NCBI RefSeq assembly: GCF_003116585.1
Contig: NZ_QEHM01000004.1
Location: forward strand, 434,001 to 498,000
Source of the DNA: Albibacillus kandeliae
Lineage (GTDB): Bacteria; Pseudomonadota; Alphaproteobacteria; Rhodobacterales; Rhodobacteraceae
Reading direction: 5' to 3'
Length of the DNA: 64,000 bases
Shown: positions 51,841-59,425 of the stretch, one piece after another
Numbering within the stretch: position 1 is the stretch's first letter
How the letters are laid out: each line of letters opens with the position of its first letter
Made by a program: the position numbers and the translations under genes
Notes under the pieces: generated by a model
What the model was told of the DNA's origin: nothing
Databases searched by the model: none
What the model saw: only the letters and a program-made list of their open reading frames with translations

Positions 51841-52557
51841 ATGGCCACCACCGACAACAGCCTCAAAACGCGCACTCCGCCCTTCCTGCCGGTCACCCGC
51901 GACGGGCTGGTGGACAGGGTGGCCGATTCGCTGGCCGAGGCCATCCTTGCGGGCCGCATGGCGCCGGGGGACCGGATCGCAGAATCTACCATCGCGCGGC
52001 AGATGGACCTGAGCCGCGCACCGGTGCGCGAGGCGCTGCGGCGGCTCGAGAGCTCGGGGCTGGTGGACTACAAGACCAACCGCGGCTTCTTCGTCCACGC
52101 GATCACCGGCGAGTCGCTCGCCAATCTCTACGAGCTGCGGATCGTGATCGAGACGGCGGCGGTGGCCCGGCTGGTCCGCACCAATGCCGGGGCCGCCCTG
52201 CCGGGCCTGCAGGCGCAGCTCGGCGAGTTGCGCCGGCTCGCCGAGGTCGGGGCCGACATGGCCACCCATGTCAGCGCCGACATGGAGTTTCACCGGATGA
52301 TCTGCGCCGCCTCGGGCAACCCGCGGTTTCTGCAGGTCTTCGACCAGATCGCGAACGAGACCCGGCTCGGCATCCTCGTGATCGGCCGCCTCTACGACGA
52401 CCAGTCCGTGCTGGCCGAGACCCACGAACCGATCGTGCGCGCCATCGAGGCCCGCGACGCCGAAGCCGCCGTGGCGGCCATCGCGCACCATATCGGCTAT
52501 GCCCGCGATCAGGTCGCCAAGCTCTTTGACTCGAACCAGGAAGGCACGCACAGATGA
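51841..52557 (+). CDS. GntR family transcriptional regulator (FCD/FadR subfamily)
   Basis: 238 residues. Winged helix at about 20-90 (LSRAPVREALRRLESSGLVD), then the helical FCD ligand domain with MEFHRMICAASGNPRFLQVF. ATG 51841. It overlaps the downstream amidohydrolase by 4 nt, so regulator and enzyme are co-translated. It probably controls this operon and perhaps the divergent liv operon. Confidence 0.9.
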   Translation: MATTDNSLKTRTPPFLPVTRDGLVDRVADSLAEAILAGRMAPGDRIAESTIARQMDLSRAPVREALRRLESSGLVDYKTNRGFFVHAITGESLANLYELRIVIETAAVARLVRTNAGAALPGLQAQLGELRRLAEVGADMATHVSADMEFHRMICAASGNPRFLQVFDQIANETRLGILVIGRLYDDQSVLAETHEPIVRAIEARDAEAAVAAIAHHIGYARDQVAKLFDSNQEGTHR

Positions 52558-53612
52558 AATGCTTCTACGCATCCGCGACCGAGGCGCACGATCCGAAATT
52601 CCGCCTGTCCGCGGGGGTGATCGCCCGCAACGCGGAACAGGCCGAGCGCGCCCACCTGCTGCTGGCGGGGCTCGACCGGCTCGGGCTCGCAACCAGCGAA
52701 CCCGGCCCGGTCGCGCGCGAGGTGCTGACCCGAGTGCACCCCGAGCGGTTCCTGTCCTTCCTCGAAACCTGCTGGGAAGACTGGCAGAAGCTGCCCAACG
52801 CCGGACCGGAGGTGGTGCCCAACGTGCACCCGCTGAACTCGGTCGCCACCTATCCGCAGCACATCCTCGGCAGGGCGGGCTGGCACCTCGGCGACACCTC
52901 GGCGCCCATCGGCAGGAACAGCTGGGTCGCCTCCCTCGGCGCCGCCGCCGCCGCGCATGACGCCGCCCGGGCGGTGCTGGCGGGCGATGACTCGGCCTAT
53001 GCCCTGTGCCGTCCGCCGGGGCACCACACCTCGGCCGAGGTCGCGGCGGGCCACTGCCTGCTGAACAACGCGGCGATCGCGGCAGAGGTGCTGCGCGAGT
53101 CGCACGAGCGCGTCGCCGTGCTCGACATCGACGTGCACCACGGCAACGGAACGCAGGACATCTTCTACGACCGCGACGACGTGCTGATGGTCTCGGTACA
53201 TGCCACGCCCGAGTCCTACTACCCCTTCTTCACCGGCTACGAGTCCGAGACCGGGCGCGGCAAGGGTGAGGGCTTCAACCTCAACCTGCCCCTGCCCCGC
53301 TCGACCTCGGACGATGGCTGGTGCACCGCCATTGAGGCCGGCCTCGCCCGGATCGCCGAGTACAAACCCGGCGCCCTGGTCCTCAGCCTGGGACTCGACG
53401 CGCACGAAAACGATCCGCTAGAAGGGCTGAAGGTGACGTTCGACGGCTTCCTTCGGGCCGGTCGGATGATCGCCGCGGCCGGCCTGCCGACCGTTCTGGT
53501 ACAGGAGGGGGGCTATCTCTCGCCCGACCTGACCACCTCGCTCACCGCCTTCCTTGCCGGATACACCGGCCAGGACATTGAACTGACGCCCCCGGCGCAA
53601 CCCGCCATCTGA
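52554..53612 (+). CDS. Histone-deacetylase-superfamily amidohydrolase, acetylpolyamine amidohydrolase-like
   Basis: 352 residues, arginase/deacetylase fold. Zinc ligands: Asp and His in VLDIDVHHGNGTQDIF, Asp in LSLGLDAHENDPL. The catalytic His pair is in CRPPGHHTSAEVAAGHCLLN, and the Tyr side contains VQEGGYLSPDL. Bacterial members deacetylate N-acetylputrescine and related acetylpolyamines. A class III aminotransferase 13 nt downstream, which could deaminate the freed amine, and ornithine decarboxylase nearby support that substrate. Confidence 0.87.
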   Translation: MKCFYASATEAHDPKFRLSAGVIARNAEQAERAHLLLAGLDRLGLATSEPGPVAREVLTRVHPERFLSFLETCWEDWQKLPNAGPEVVPNVHPLNSVATYPQHILGRAGWHLGDTSAPIGRNSWVASLGAAAAAHDAARAVLAGDDSAYALCRPPGHHTSAEVAAGHCLLNNAAIAAEVLRESHERVAVLDIDVHHGNGTQDIFYDRDDVLMVSVHATPESYYPFFTGYESETGRGKGEGFNLNLPLPRSTSDDGWCTAIEAGLARIAEYKPGALVLSLGLDAHENDPLEGLKVTFDGFLRAGRMIAAAGLPTVLVQEGGYLSPDLTTSLTAFLAGYTGQDIELTPPAQPAI

Positions 53613-53625
53613 CAACCCGGAGCTT

Positions 53626-55011
53626 TTGATGAACACCCGTTCCAACTCGCTGCACGAAACCGACATCGCCTATCAGGTGCACCCCTATACCAACGCGCGG
53701 GTGCACGAGAAGCAGGGCCCGATGATCATCACCAAGGGCGAAGGCGTCTACGTCTACGACAGCGAGGGCAAGAAGTACCTCGAGGGCCTCGCCGGTCTCT
53801 GGTCTGTCGCCGTCGGCTTCTCCCAGCCGCGCCTTGTCGAGGCCGCGGCCAAGCAGATGGCCGAACTGCCCTACATCCAGAACTTCGCGCACAAGGCCCA
53901 TGCGCCGGGCATCCTGATGGCCGAGAAGCTGGTCCAGATGACCCCCGAGCACCTGACCAAGGTGTTTTATACCAACTCGGGCTCCGAGGCGAACGACACC
54001 GTCGTCAAGTTCGTCTGGTTCATGAACAACATGCTGGGCCGCCCGGAGAAGAAGAAGTTCCTCGCGCGCAACAAGGCCTACCACGGCATCACCGTCGCCT
54101 CCGGCTCGCTGACCGGTCTGCCGGGCAACCAGCGCGGCTTCGACCTGCCGGCTATCCCGGTCACCCACCTGACCTGCCCGCACTACTACCGCTGGGCTAA
54201 CGAGGGCGAGAGCGAGGCCGAGTTCACCGCGCGCCTGCTGAAAGAGGCCGAGGACACCATCCTGGCCGAAGGCCCCGAGACCATCGCCGCCTTCATCGGC
54301 GAGCCGGTCATGGGCGCCGGTGGCGTGATGACCCCGCCCGAGGGCTACTGGCCGGGTATCGAGGCGATCTGCCGCAAGTACGACATCCTGCTGGTCTCGG
54401 ACGAGGTGATCAACGGGTTCGGCCGCACCGGCAAGCCCTTCGGCTGCCAGACCTACGGCTTCAAGCCCGACATCCTGGTGACCTCGAAGCAGCTGACCTC
54501 CAGCTACATGCCGCTGGCCGCCATCCTGATGTCCGACGAGGTCTATCAGGTCATCGCCGACTACACCGCCGAGCTCGGCACCCTCGGCCACGGCTTTACC
54601 GCTGGCGGTCACCCGGTGGCCTGCGCCGTCGGCCTCGAGAACCTCAAGATCATCGAGGAAGAGGACCTGATGGGCAACGCCGCGCGGCTGGAGGACAAGT
54701 TCCAGTCGGGCCTGCGCAAGTTCTCCGATCATCCGATCGTGGGCGAGGTCCGCGGCGTCGGCCTGATCGCCGGTGTGGAACTGGTGCAGGACAAGGCGAC
54801 CAAGAAGTCCTTCGAGCCCGCCGGCAAGATCGCGGCGATGGCGGCCAAGTTCGCCGCCGACGAGGGGCTAATCGTGCGCAACATCTACGAGACCATCGGC
54901 ATCTGCCCGCCGCTGATCATCACCGAGGCGCAGGTGGACGAGCTGATCGAGAAGCTCGGCAAGGCCCTCGACGCGACCCACGCCTGGGCCAAGTCCGAAG
55001 GCCTGCTCTGA
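53626..55011 (+). CDS. Class III omega-aminotransferase (SpuC/putrescine-pyruvate-like)
   Basis: 461 residues, fold-type I. FYTNSGSEANDTVVKFVWF binds the cofactor phosphate, LLVSDEVINGFGRTGKPFG holds the PLP-pyridine Asp, and the PLP Lys is in VTSKQLTSSYMPLAAIL. The length and the N-terminal YQVHPYTNARVHEKQGP fit polyamine/beta-alanine:pyruvate aminotransferases. Third gene of the GntR operon. Exact amine donor not provable here. Confidence 0.88.
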   Translation: MMNTRSNSLHETDIAYQVHPYTNARVHEKQGPMIITKGEGVYVYDSEGKKYLEGLAGLWSVAVGFSQPRLVEAAAKQMAELPYIQNFAHKAHAPGILMAEKLVQMTPEHLTKVFYTNSGSEANDTVVKFVWFMNNMLGRPEKKKFLARNKAYHGITVASGSLTGLPGNQRGFDLPAIPVTHLTCPHYYRWANEGESEAEFTARLLKEAEDTILAEGPETIAAFIGEPVMGAGGVMTPPEGYWPGIEAICRKYDILLVSDEVINGFGRTGKPFGCQTYGFKPDILVTSKQLTSSYMPLAAILMSDEVYQVIADYTAELGTLGHGFTAGGHPVACAVGLENLKIIEEEDLMGNAARLEDKFQSGLRKFSDHPIVGEVRGVGLIAGVELVQDKATKKSFEPAGKIAAMAAKFAADEGLIVRNIYETIGICPPLIITEAQVDELIEKLGKALDATHAWAKSEGLL

Positions 55012-55035
55012 GGCCCTGACGGCCGGATAAGAACC

Positions 55036-55059
55036 TCCCGGGCCATTCGCGGCCCGGGA
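55036..55059 (+). terminator. Terminator after the aminotransferase
   Basis: TCCCGGGCC, loop ATTCGC, GGCCCGGGA: a 9-bp stem 25 nt after the stop. The pyrimidine-rich CTTCATCTTCTTT that follows is also the start of repeat copy C. Confidence 0.6.
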
Positions 55060-55065
55060 CTTCAT

Positions 55066-55118
55066 CTTCTTTGGGGTCCAAGTATCTCGGGGAGCGCGAG
55101 GGGCTGAGCCCCTCGCTC
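55066..55118 (+). repeat. Dispersed intergenic repeat, copy C
   Basis: CTTCTTTGGGGTCCAAGTAT (55066-55085) followed by CGAGGGGC/GCCCCTCG hairpin (55097-55115). Same core-plus-hairpin layout as copies at 5230 and 31674. It lies in sense orientation downstream of the aminotransferase. Confidence 0.6.
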
Positions 55119-55143
55119 CCGCCCCCTCCACTGATACGCCCGG

Positions 55144-55536
55144 CTAGTCCTCGCGCCGCCCGTCACGCTCGCGGTTGCGCTCGTAGCGATGCCGCACCGG
55201 GAACTCCGGCAACCAGGCTTCGCGCCGGATCGTCCAGTTCTCGTAGGTCGGGACCAGCTGGTCCGGGGCATCGAGCGTCCCGAGGTGGACCTCGACCTCA
55301 TCTTCCCAGACTGCATAGACCGAGGACCCGCAGGCGGGGCAGAAGTGCCTGCCGTGGTAATCCCGCGTTTCTCCGGTGATCTGCACGGCCTCGCGCGGAT
55401 AGATGGCGGCCGCGTAGAACAGCGCGCCGTGGTGCTTGCGGCAGTCGAGGCAATGGCAGATCCCGACCCGCCAGGGCTCGCCGCTGGCCGCGATGCGCAC
55501 CGCACCACACTGGCATCCGCCGGTGAATGTCTTCAT
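55144..55536 (-). CDS. GFA family zinc protein
   Basis: 130 residues. The zinc-binding cysteines of the glutathione-dependent formaldehyde-activating fold are all visible: CQCGAVRIAA, ICHCLDCRKHHGALF and FCPACGSSVYAVW. Members bind zinc; a formaldehyde role is proven for few, so this is a family call only. It is convergent with the aminotransferase operon. Confidence 0.88.
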   Translation of the reverse strand: MKTFTGGCQCGAVRIAASGEPWRVGICHCLDCRKHHGALFYAAAIYPREAVQITGETRDYHGRHFCPACGSSVYAVWEDEVEVHLGTLDAPDQLVPTYENWTIRREAWLPEFPVRHRYERNRERDGRRED

Positions 55537-55701
55537 CTCCGCTCTCCTCGCCCTGCTCCGCGCAAAGCTAGGCCGGGCGGGGTTCAGCGCAAGGCGAAAT
55601 GAAAACCCCGGCGCCGAGGGGGCACCGGGGTCTCCGTGAGTGACTGGAATCGGCAGGGCCGCGCCACTTGGGGGCGCTGCTGTCCCCGCCTTCCCTCGAG
55701 A

Positions 55702-56886
55702 TCAGAGAACGACCACGTCCAGCGGGGGGAAACCATTGAAACCGACCGACGAGTAGGACGACGTGTAGGCGCCGCAGGCGCGGATCACGATGCGGTCCCC
55801 GGCCTTCAGCCCGACCGGCAGCTGCACCGGGCGGTGCTCGTAGAGCACGTCGGCGCTGTCGCAGGACGGACCGGCCAGGATGCAGGCGCCGGTTTCCTCG
55901 TGGTCGCGGGCGGTCTGGAACTGGTAGCGGATCGCTTCGTCCATCGTTTCGGCGAGGCCCGAGAACTTGCCGATGTCGAGGTAGACCCAGCGGTGCAGAT
56001 CGTTGGGCGACTTCTTGGACACCAGCAGCACTTCGGCCACGATCTTGCCGGTCTCGGCGACCATGCCACGGCCGGGCTCGGCCATGATCTCCGGCACTTC
56101 GCCAAAGCGGGCGCGGATCAGTTCCATGACGGCGGCTGCGTAGGTGGTCGGGTGCTCGATTTCCTCGCCGTAGAAGGCCGGAAAGCCGCCGCCGATGTTC
56201 AGCAGGGTAAGGCCGAAACCGGCGTCCTGTGCGGCGTGCCAGATGGCCGCGACCTGGTCCAGCGTGCCGGTCCACATGGCGGCGCGCTTGGTCTGCGAGC
56301 CAACGTGGAACGACAGGCCGACCGGGCGCAGGCCGAGGTCGCGGGCGTACCCCAGCAGCGACAGGACGTGGGTGGTGGCGCAGCCGAACTTGCGCGACAG
56401 CGGCCAGTCGGCTTCGGAGTTCTCGACGATCACGCGGATGTAGACGCGGGCGCCCGGGGCGTGCTCGGCGATCTTGGCCAGCTCTTCCTCGGCATCGGCG
56501 GCGAAGAGGTCGATCCCGGCGTTGAAGGCGAATGCGATGTCCGACGGGCGCTTCACGGTATTGCCGAAGGAGATGTGCTCGGGGGCGGCGCCCTGGCTCA
56601 GGCAGAGCTCGATCTCGCCACGCGATGCGGCGTCGAAGCGGCTGCCCTTGCCGACCAGCACTTCGATGATCTCGCGCGCCGGGTTGGCCTTGACGGCATA
56701 GTGGATGCGCGCGCCACCGTTGTCGGTGCCGAGGCCACGGGCAAGTGCATCGTACTGCTCGGCGACGAGCGCGGAGTCGATGACGAGGGTCGGGCGATCG
56801 AAGGTGTTTGCCGCGATGAAGGCGTCGATGTTGCGAGCGCGCGCGTCAGCGACGGCTCCGACGAAGTCGGTTACGTAAGCGTTCAT
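55702..56886 (-). CDS. Ornithine (lysine/ornithine) decarboxylase, alanine-racemase fold
   Basis: PLP enzyme making putrescine (or cadaverine). 394 residues, fold-type III. PLP Lys in IHYAVKANPAREIIEVL, GGGFPAFYGEE, catalytic Cys/Asp in PSCDSADVLYEHRPV. ATG 56886 has GGAGATGACC upstream; ATG 56892 is an alternative. About 350 nt of structured leader precede it. Putrescine produced here links to the acetylpolyamine and aminotransferase genes upstream. Confidence 0.92.
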   Translation of the reverse strand: MNAYVTDFVGAVADARARNIDAFIAANTFDRPTLVIDSALVAEQYDALARGLGTDNGGARIHYAVKANPAREIIEVLVGKGSRFDAASRGEIELCLSQGAAPEHISFGNTVKRPSDIAFAFNAGIDLFAADAEEELAKIAEHAPGARVYIRVIVENSEADWPLSRKFGCATTHVLSLLGYARDLGLRPVGLSFHVGSQTKRAAMWTGTLDQVAAIWHAAQDAGFGLTLLNIGGGFPAFYGEEIEHPTTYAAAVMELIRARFGEVPEIMAEPGRGMVAETGKIVAEVLLVSKKSPNDLHRWVYLDIGKFSGLAETMDEAIRYQFQTARDHEETGACILAGPSCDSADVLYEHRPVQLPVGLKAGDRIVIRACGAYTSSYSSVGFNGFPPLDVVVL

Positions 56887-57152
56887 GGTCATCTCCAATA
56901 GACCCGGCCATCTATGACCGCTCAGTTCCAAGGGAGACGTTACCGTCGCTACGTAAACACGGGGCTGGTAAGCCCTGCCCGGCCAGAGGCGCGTGCGTTG
57001 GCGTCTATGGCGGCGCATTTAAGCCATCTGCGGATTCGTTCAAGATGGAAAATGTGGCGCGCCCAACGAATTCCCGGGAGGTGCAGTCCGCTGTGCTTTT
57101 GTCACCTCAGATCGGCGGAATCGGGCCGCTTGGAAGAGGTTTCGATACATCG

Positions 57153-57203
57153 TCAGACGGGAGATCGGCGGGTTATGCGGCCGCAGCGAGCATTCGCCGC
57201 CAT
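57153..57203 (-). CDS. Candidate 16-residue Arg-rich leader peptide of ornithine decarboxylase
   Basis: ATG at 57203 opens MAANARCGRITRRSPV and stops at TGA 57153, about 270 nt before the decarboxylase. Four of 16 residues are Arg. Gammaproteobacterial speF is controlled by an ornithine-sensing arrest peptide, so a comparable leader is possible. The ribosome-binding site is weak (GAGTTAACGG), which keeps confidence low. Confidence 0.3.
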   Translation of the reverse strand: MAANARCGRITRRSPV

Positions 57204-57207
57204 CCGT

Positions 57208-57232
57208 TAACTCATTAATTTTTAATAAGTTA
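57208..57232. promoter_or_regulatory. AT-rich inverted repeat
   Basis: TAACTCATTAAT (57208-57219) and TTTAATAAGTTA (57221-57232) match as an inverted repeat at 10 of 12 positions. It lies directly upstream of the leader ORF on the minus strand, and about 100 nt before the PadR fusion gene on the plus strand. Possible operator or promoter element. Confidence 0.4.
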
Positions 57233-57278
57233 TTCCAGACCTTCGGGCGATCTCGCTCGCGATGACACGAAAGCGTGA

Positions 57279-57326
57279 CTTGCGCGCGACCTATTTCGTT
57301 ATATCTAAATTATCGAAATAACGAAA
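57279..57326 (+). promoter_or_regulatory. Promoter and operator of the PadR-methyltransferase gene
   Basis: CTTGCG (57279-57284), 17 nt, TATCTA (57302-57307) form a plausible sigma-70 promoter. Over it lies a perfect 9-bp inverted repeat, TTTCGTTAT (57294-57302) and ATAACGAAA (57318-57326), with a 15-nt spacer. Covering the -10 region, it is well placed for repression by the PadR domain encoded 12 nt downstream. Confidence 0.55.
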
Positions 57327-57337
57327 ACGGAAGCAAG

Positions 57338-58438
57338 ATGAGACATCGACATCACGATCACATGGATCGCAGACACCAGCGGCCCGAGCGCGACGACGCC
57401 GAGGGCCGTGGGCATCGCCACCACCGGGGCGGCGGCAAACATCATGGGAAAGGCCCCCGCGGCGGAGGGCATCGCGGCGGCGGACGGCCGCTCGATCACG
57501 GCGAATTGCGCCTGATCGTCCTCTCCCTCCTCTCCGAGGACCCGCGCCACGGCTATGAGCTGATGCGCGGCATCGAATCACTCTCCGGTGGCGCCTACAG
57601 CCCCAGCCCGGGTGCGATCTACCCGACGCTCTACTGGTCCGAGGACACCGGCTATGCCGAGGTTGCGGCTACCGAGGGCAGCAAGAAGAGCTATCGCCTG
57701 ACCGAGGCCGGGCAGAGCTTTCTGAGCGCCAACGAGGGCGCGCTGAAGGAGGCGGTGGAACGGCTCGGCTCGCTGCGCGAACGCAGCCAGGCGCGGGACC
57801 GCCACCGGCAGGCCGGGGAGGACGGGCTTGACCGGAACATCCTCGAGGTTCTGGCCGTCTACCACGAGCGGATCGAACGCGAGCAGGAAGAGCGCAAGGC
57901 AGCCCGCGAGACCGGGAAGGAGTTCAGCCGTGACAACCGGCTGCTGGCGGTCGGGCCAAAGACCGGGCGGTTCATCAATATCCTCGCCCGCAGCCTTGAG
58001 AGCCCGACGATCCTCGAGCTTGGCACCTCGTTCGGCTACTCCGCCATCTGGCTGGGTGAAGCGGCCCGTGCCACTGGCGGCCGCCTGATCACCATGGAGC
58101 TGAGCCCGGAGAAATCCGAACAGGCGCGGCAGATGTCGGAGAAGGCGGGGCTGGCCGAGCACGTGGACTTCCGCGTCGGGGACGCGGTCGAGTTGATCAA
58201 TACCATGCCCGAGCGGGTGGATTTCGTTCTCGTGGATCTGTGGAACCACCTCTACGAGCCCTGCCTCGCGGCGCTGGCGCCCAAGCTCAACCCGGGGGCC
58301 ATTCTGGTTGCCGACAACATCCGCCCGGGCGACCCCGGCACGGCGCCCTATATTGCCGCGCTGCGGGCCATTCCGGGAATGCAGAGCGTTCCCCTGCCCG
58401 TCGGATCCGGGCTGGAGGTCAGCCGTTACCTGCCCTGA
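57338..58438 (+). CDS. His-rich PadR regulator fused to a COMT-like SAM methyltransferase
   Basis: 366 residues in one open frame. Residues 1-50 hold 11 His in a Gly/Arg-rich tail. 52-135 form a PadR winged helix (HGELRLIVLSLLSEDPRHGY; YSPSPGAIYPTLYW), closely resembling E. coli YqjI, a metal-sensing repressor with a His-rich tail. A charged linker (about 135-200) leads to a class I methyltransferase: ILELGTSFGYSAIWLG (225-240), metal Asp300 in VDLWNHLYEPC and Asp326-Asn327 in VADNIRPGD, the three metal ligands of catechol O-methyltransferase; the COMT catalytic Lys position is Asn303. No frameshift sign; the frame and codon use are continuous. Confidence 0.85.
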   Translation: MRHRHHDHMDRRHQRPERDDAEGRGHRHHRGGGKHHGKGPRGGGHRGGGRPLDHGELRLIVLSLLSEDPRHGYELMRGIESLSGGAYSPSPGAIYPTLYWSEDTGYAEVAATEGSKKSYRLTEAGQSFLSANEGALKEAVERLGSLRERSQARDRHRQAGEDGLDRNILEVLAVYHERIEREQEERKAARETGKEFSRDNRLLAVGPKTGRFINILARSLESPTILELGTSFGYSAIWLGEAARATGGRLITMELSPEKSEQARQMSEKAGLAEHVDFRVGDAVELINTMPERVDFVLVDLWNHLYEPCLAALAPKLNPGAILVADNIRPGDPGTAPYIAALRAIPGMQSVPLPVGSGLEVSRYLP

Positions 58439-58457
58439 AGGCACTGACCCGAAACGA

Positions 58458-58489
58458 AAAAGCGCCACGGAATGATCCGTGGCGCTTTT
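58458..58489. terminator. Bidirectional terminator between the PadR fusion and trcR
   Basis: AAAAGCGCCACGGA (58458-58471), loop ATGA, TCCGTGGCGCTTTT (58476-58489): a perfect 14-bp stem giving a T-run on either strand, between convergent genes. Confidence 0.92.
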
Positions 58490-58516
58490 CTGTATAGGTC
58501 GGACGGACCGGTGCGA

Positions 58517-59293
58517 TCAGCGGCGGTCGTCTTCGTCCTCGTCGTCGTCATCGCTGCCGCCGGGCAGGTTGAAGAAGCTGTCGGCGTCGGCGAATTCGTT
58601 GTCGCGGCGCTCGTCTTCCTCGTCGTCATCGTTGTTGTCGCCCGAGAGCGTAAAGGTTTCGAGACCTTCGATGGCGGTCGGGATCTTCGGCTCGGGCGCC
58701 ATGCCCAGCGACTGTTCGGTGGAGACCAGCTTGCGGCGTTCGTCGTCGCTCATCACCGCGCCTTCGGCAGCACGCTTGGCGGCGGCCTTCTGAACAGCGG
58801 CGTCGAGTTCGGACTGCTTGCAGAGACCGAGGGCGACCGGGTCGATCGGCTGGATGTTGGCGATGTTCCAGTGGGTCCGCTCGCGGATGGCCTGGATCGT
58901 CGGCTTGGTGGTGCCGACCAGCTTGGAGATCTGGCCATCGGAAAGTTCGGGGTGGAACTTGACCAGCCACAGGATCGAGGCCGGGCGGTCCTGCCGCTTG
59001 GACAGCGGGGTGTAGCGCGGGCCGCGGCGTTTCTCTTCACCGACGGCGGCGGCGTTGATCTTGAGCTTGAGCCTGTGCATCGGGTTGTTTTCGGCAGCGT
59101 CGATCTCGGTCTGGAGGAGCTGGTTGTTGGCGACCGGATCAAACCCCTTGACCCCGCCCGCGACGTCGCCATCGGCGATGCCCTGGATCTCCAGCTCGTG
59201 CATCCCGACGAAATCCGCGATCTGTTTGAAGGTAATGGTCGTGTTGTCCACCAGCCAGACGGCGGTGGCCTTGGGGTGAAGCAGTTTCGACAT
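58517..59293 (-). CDS. trcR: DUF1013 protein, cell-cycle transcription regulator TrcR
   Basis: 258 residues, conserved across alphaproteobacteria; in Caulobacter the DUF1013 protein TrcR travels with RNA polymerase and controls cell-cycle genes. It opens with MSKLLHPKATAVWLVDNTTI, has two HTH-like segments (ITFKQIADFVGMHELEIQG; LSDGQISKLVGTTKPTIQAI), and ends in a very acidic tail (DDDDEDEDD). ATG 59293 matches the conserved N-terminus. Confidence 0.9.
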   Translation of the reverse strand: MSKLLHPKATAVWLVDNTTITFKQIADFVGMHELEIQGIADGDVAGGVKGFDPVANNQLLQTEIDAAENNPMHRLKLKINAAAVGEEKRRGPRYTPLSKRQDRPASILWLVKFHPELSDGQISKLVGTTKPTIQAIRERTHWNIANIQPIDPVALGLCKQSELDAAVQKAAAKRAAEGAVMSDDERRKLVSTEQSLGMAPEPKIPTAIEGLETFTLSGDNNDDDEEDERRDNEFADADSFFNLPGGSDDDDEDEDDRR

Positions 59294-59425
59294 CCTTCGT
59301 CTCCTTAACGCAATTCTCTCCCCTTGCCTGACTTTGCAGGCTGCCTCGGGCATTCCGGGGCGGTTTCCGTTGTCGGGGAACTGACGGCCTATATAGTCAG
59401 ACGAGAGGCATAAGGAAAGAGGCGA

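Larger units (their letters stand above)
56887..57240 (-). promoter_or_regulatory. Structured leader of ornithine decarboxylase (possible speF-type motif)
   Basis: The gap upstream of ornithine decarboxylase is unusually long. On the minus strand it has a short Arg-rich ORF (57203-57153), a GACG-GUAA-CGUC hairpin with GNRA tetraloop (56947-56936), GGGCT-TACC-AGCCC, and ATAGA/TCTAT next to the ribosome-binding site. Alphaproteobacterial ornithine decarboxylase genes are known to carry the conserved speF leader motif. I could not align it, so identity is inferred from position, length and structure. Confidence 0.4.
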
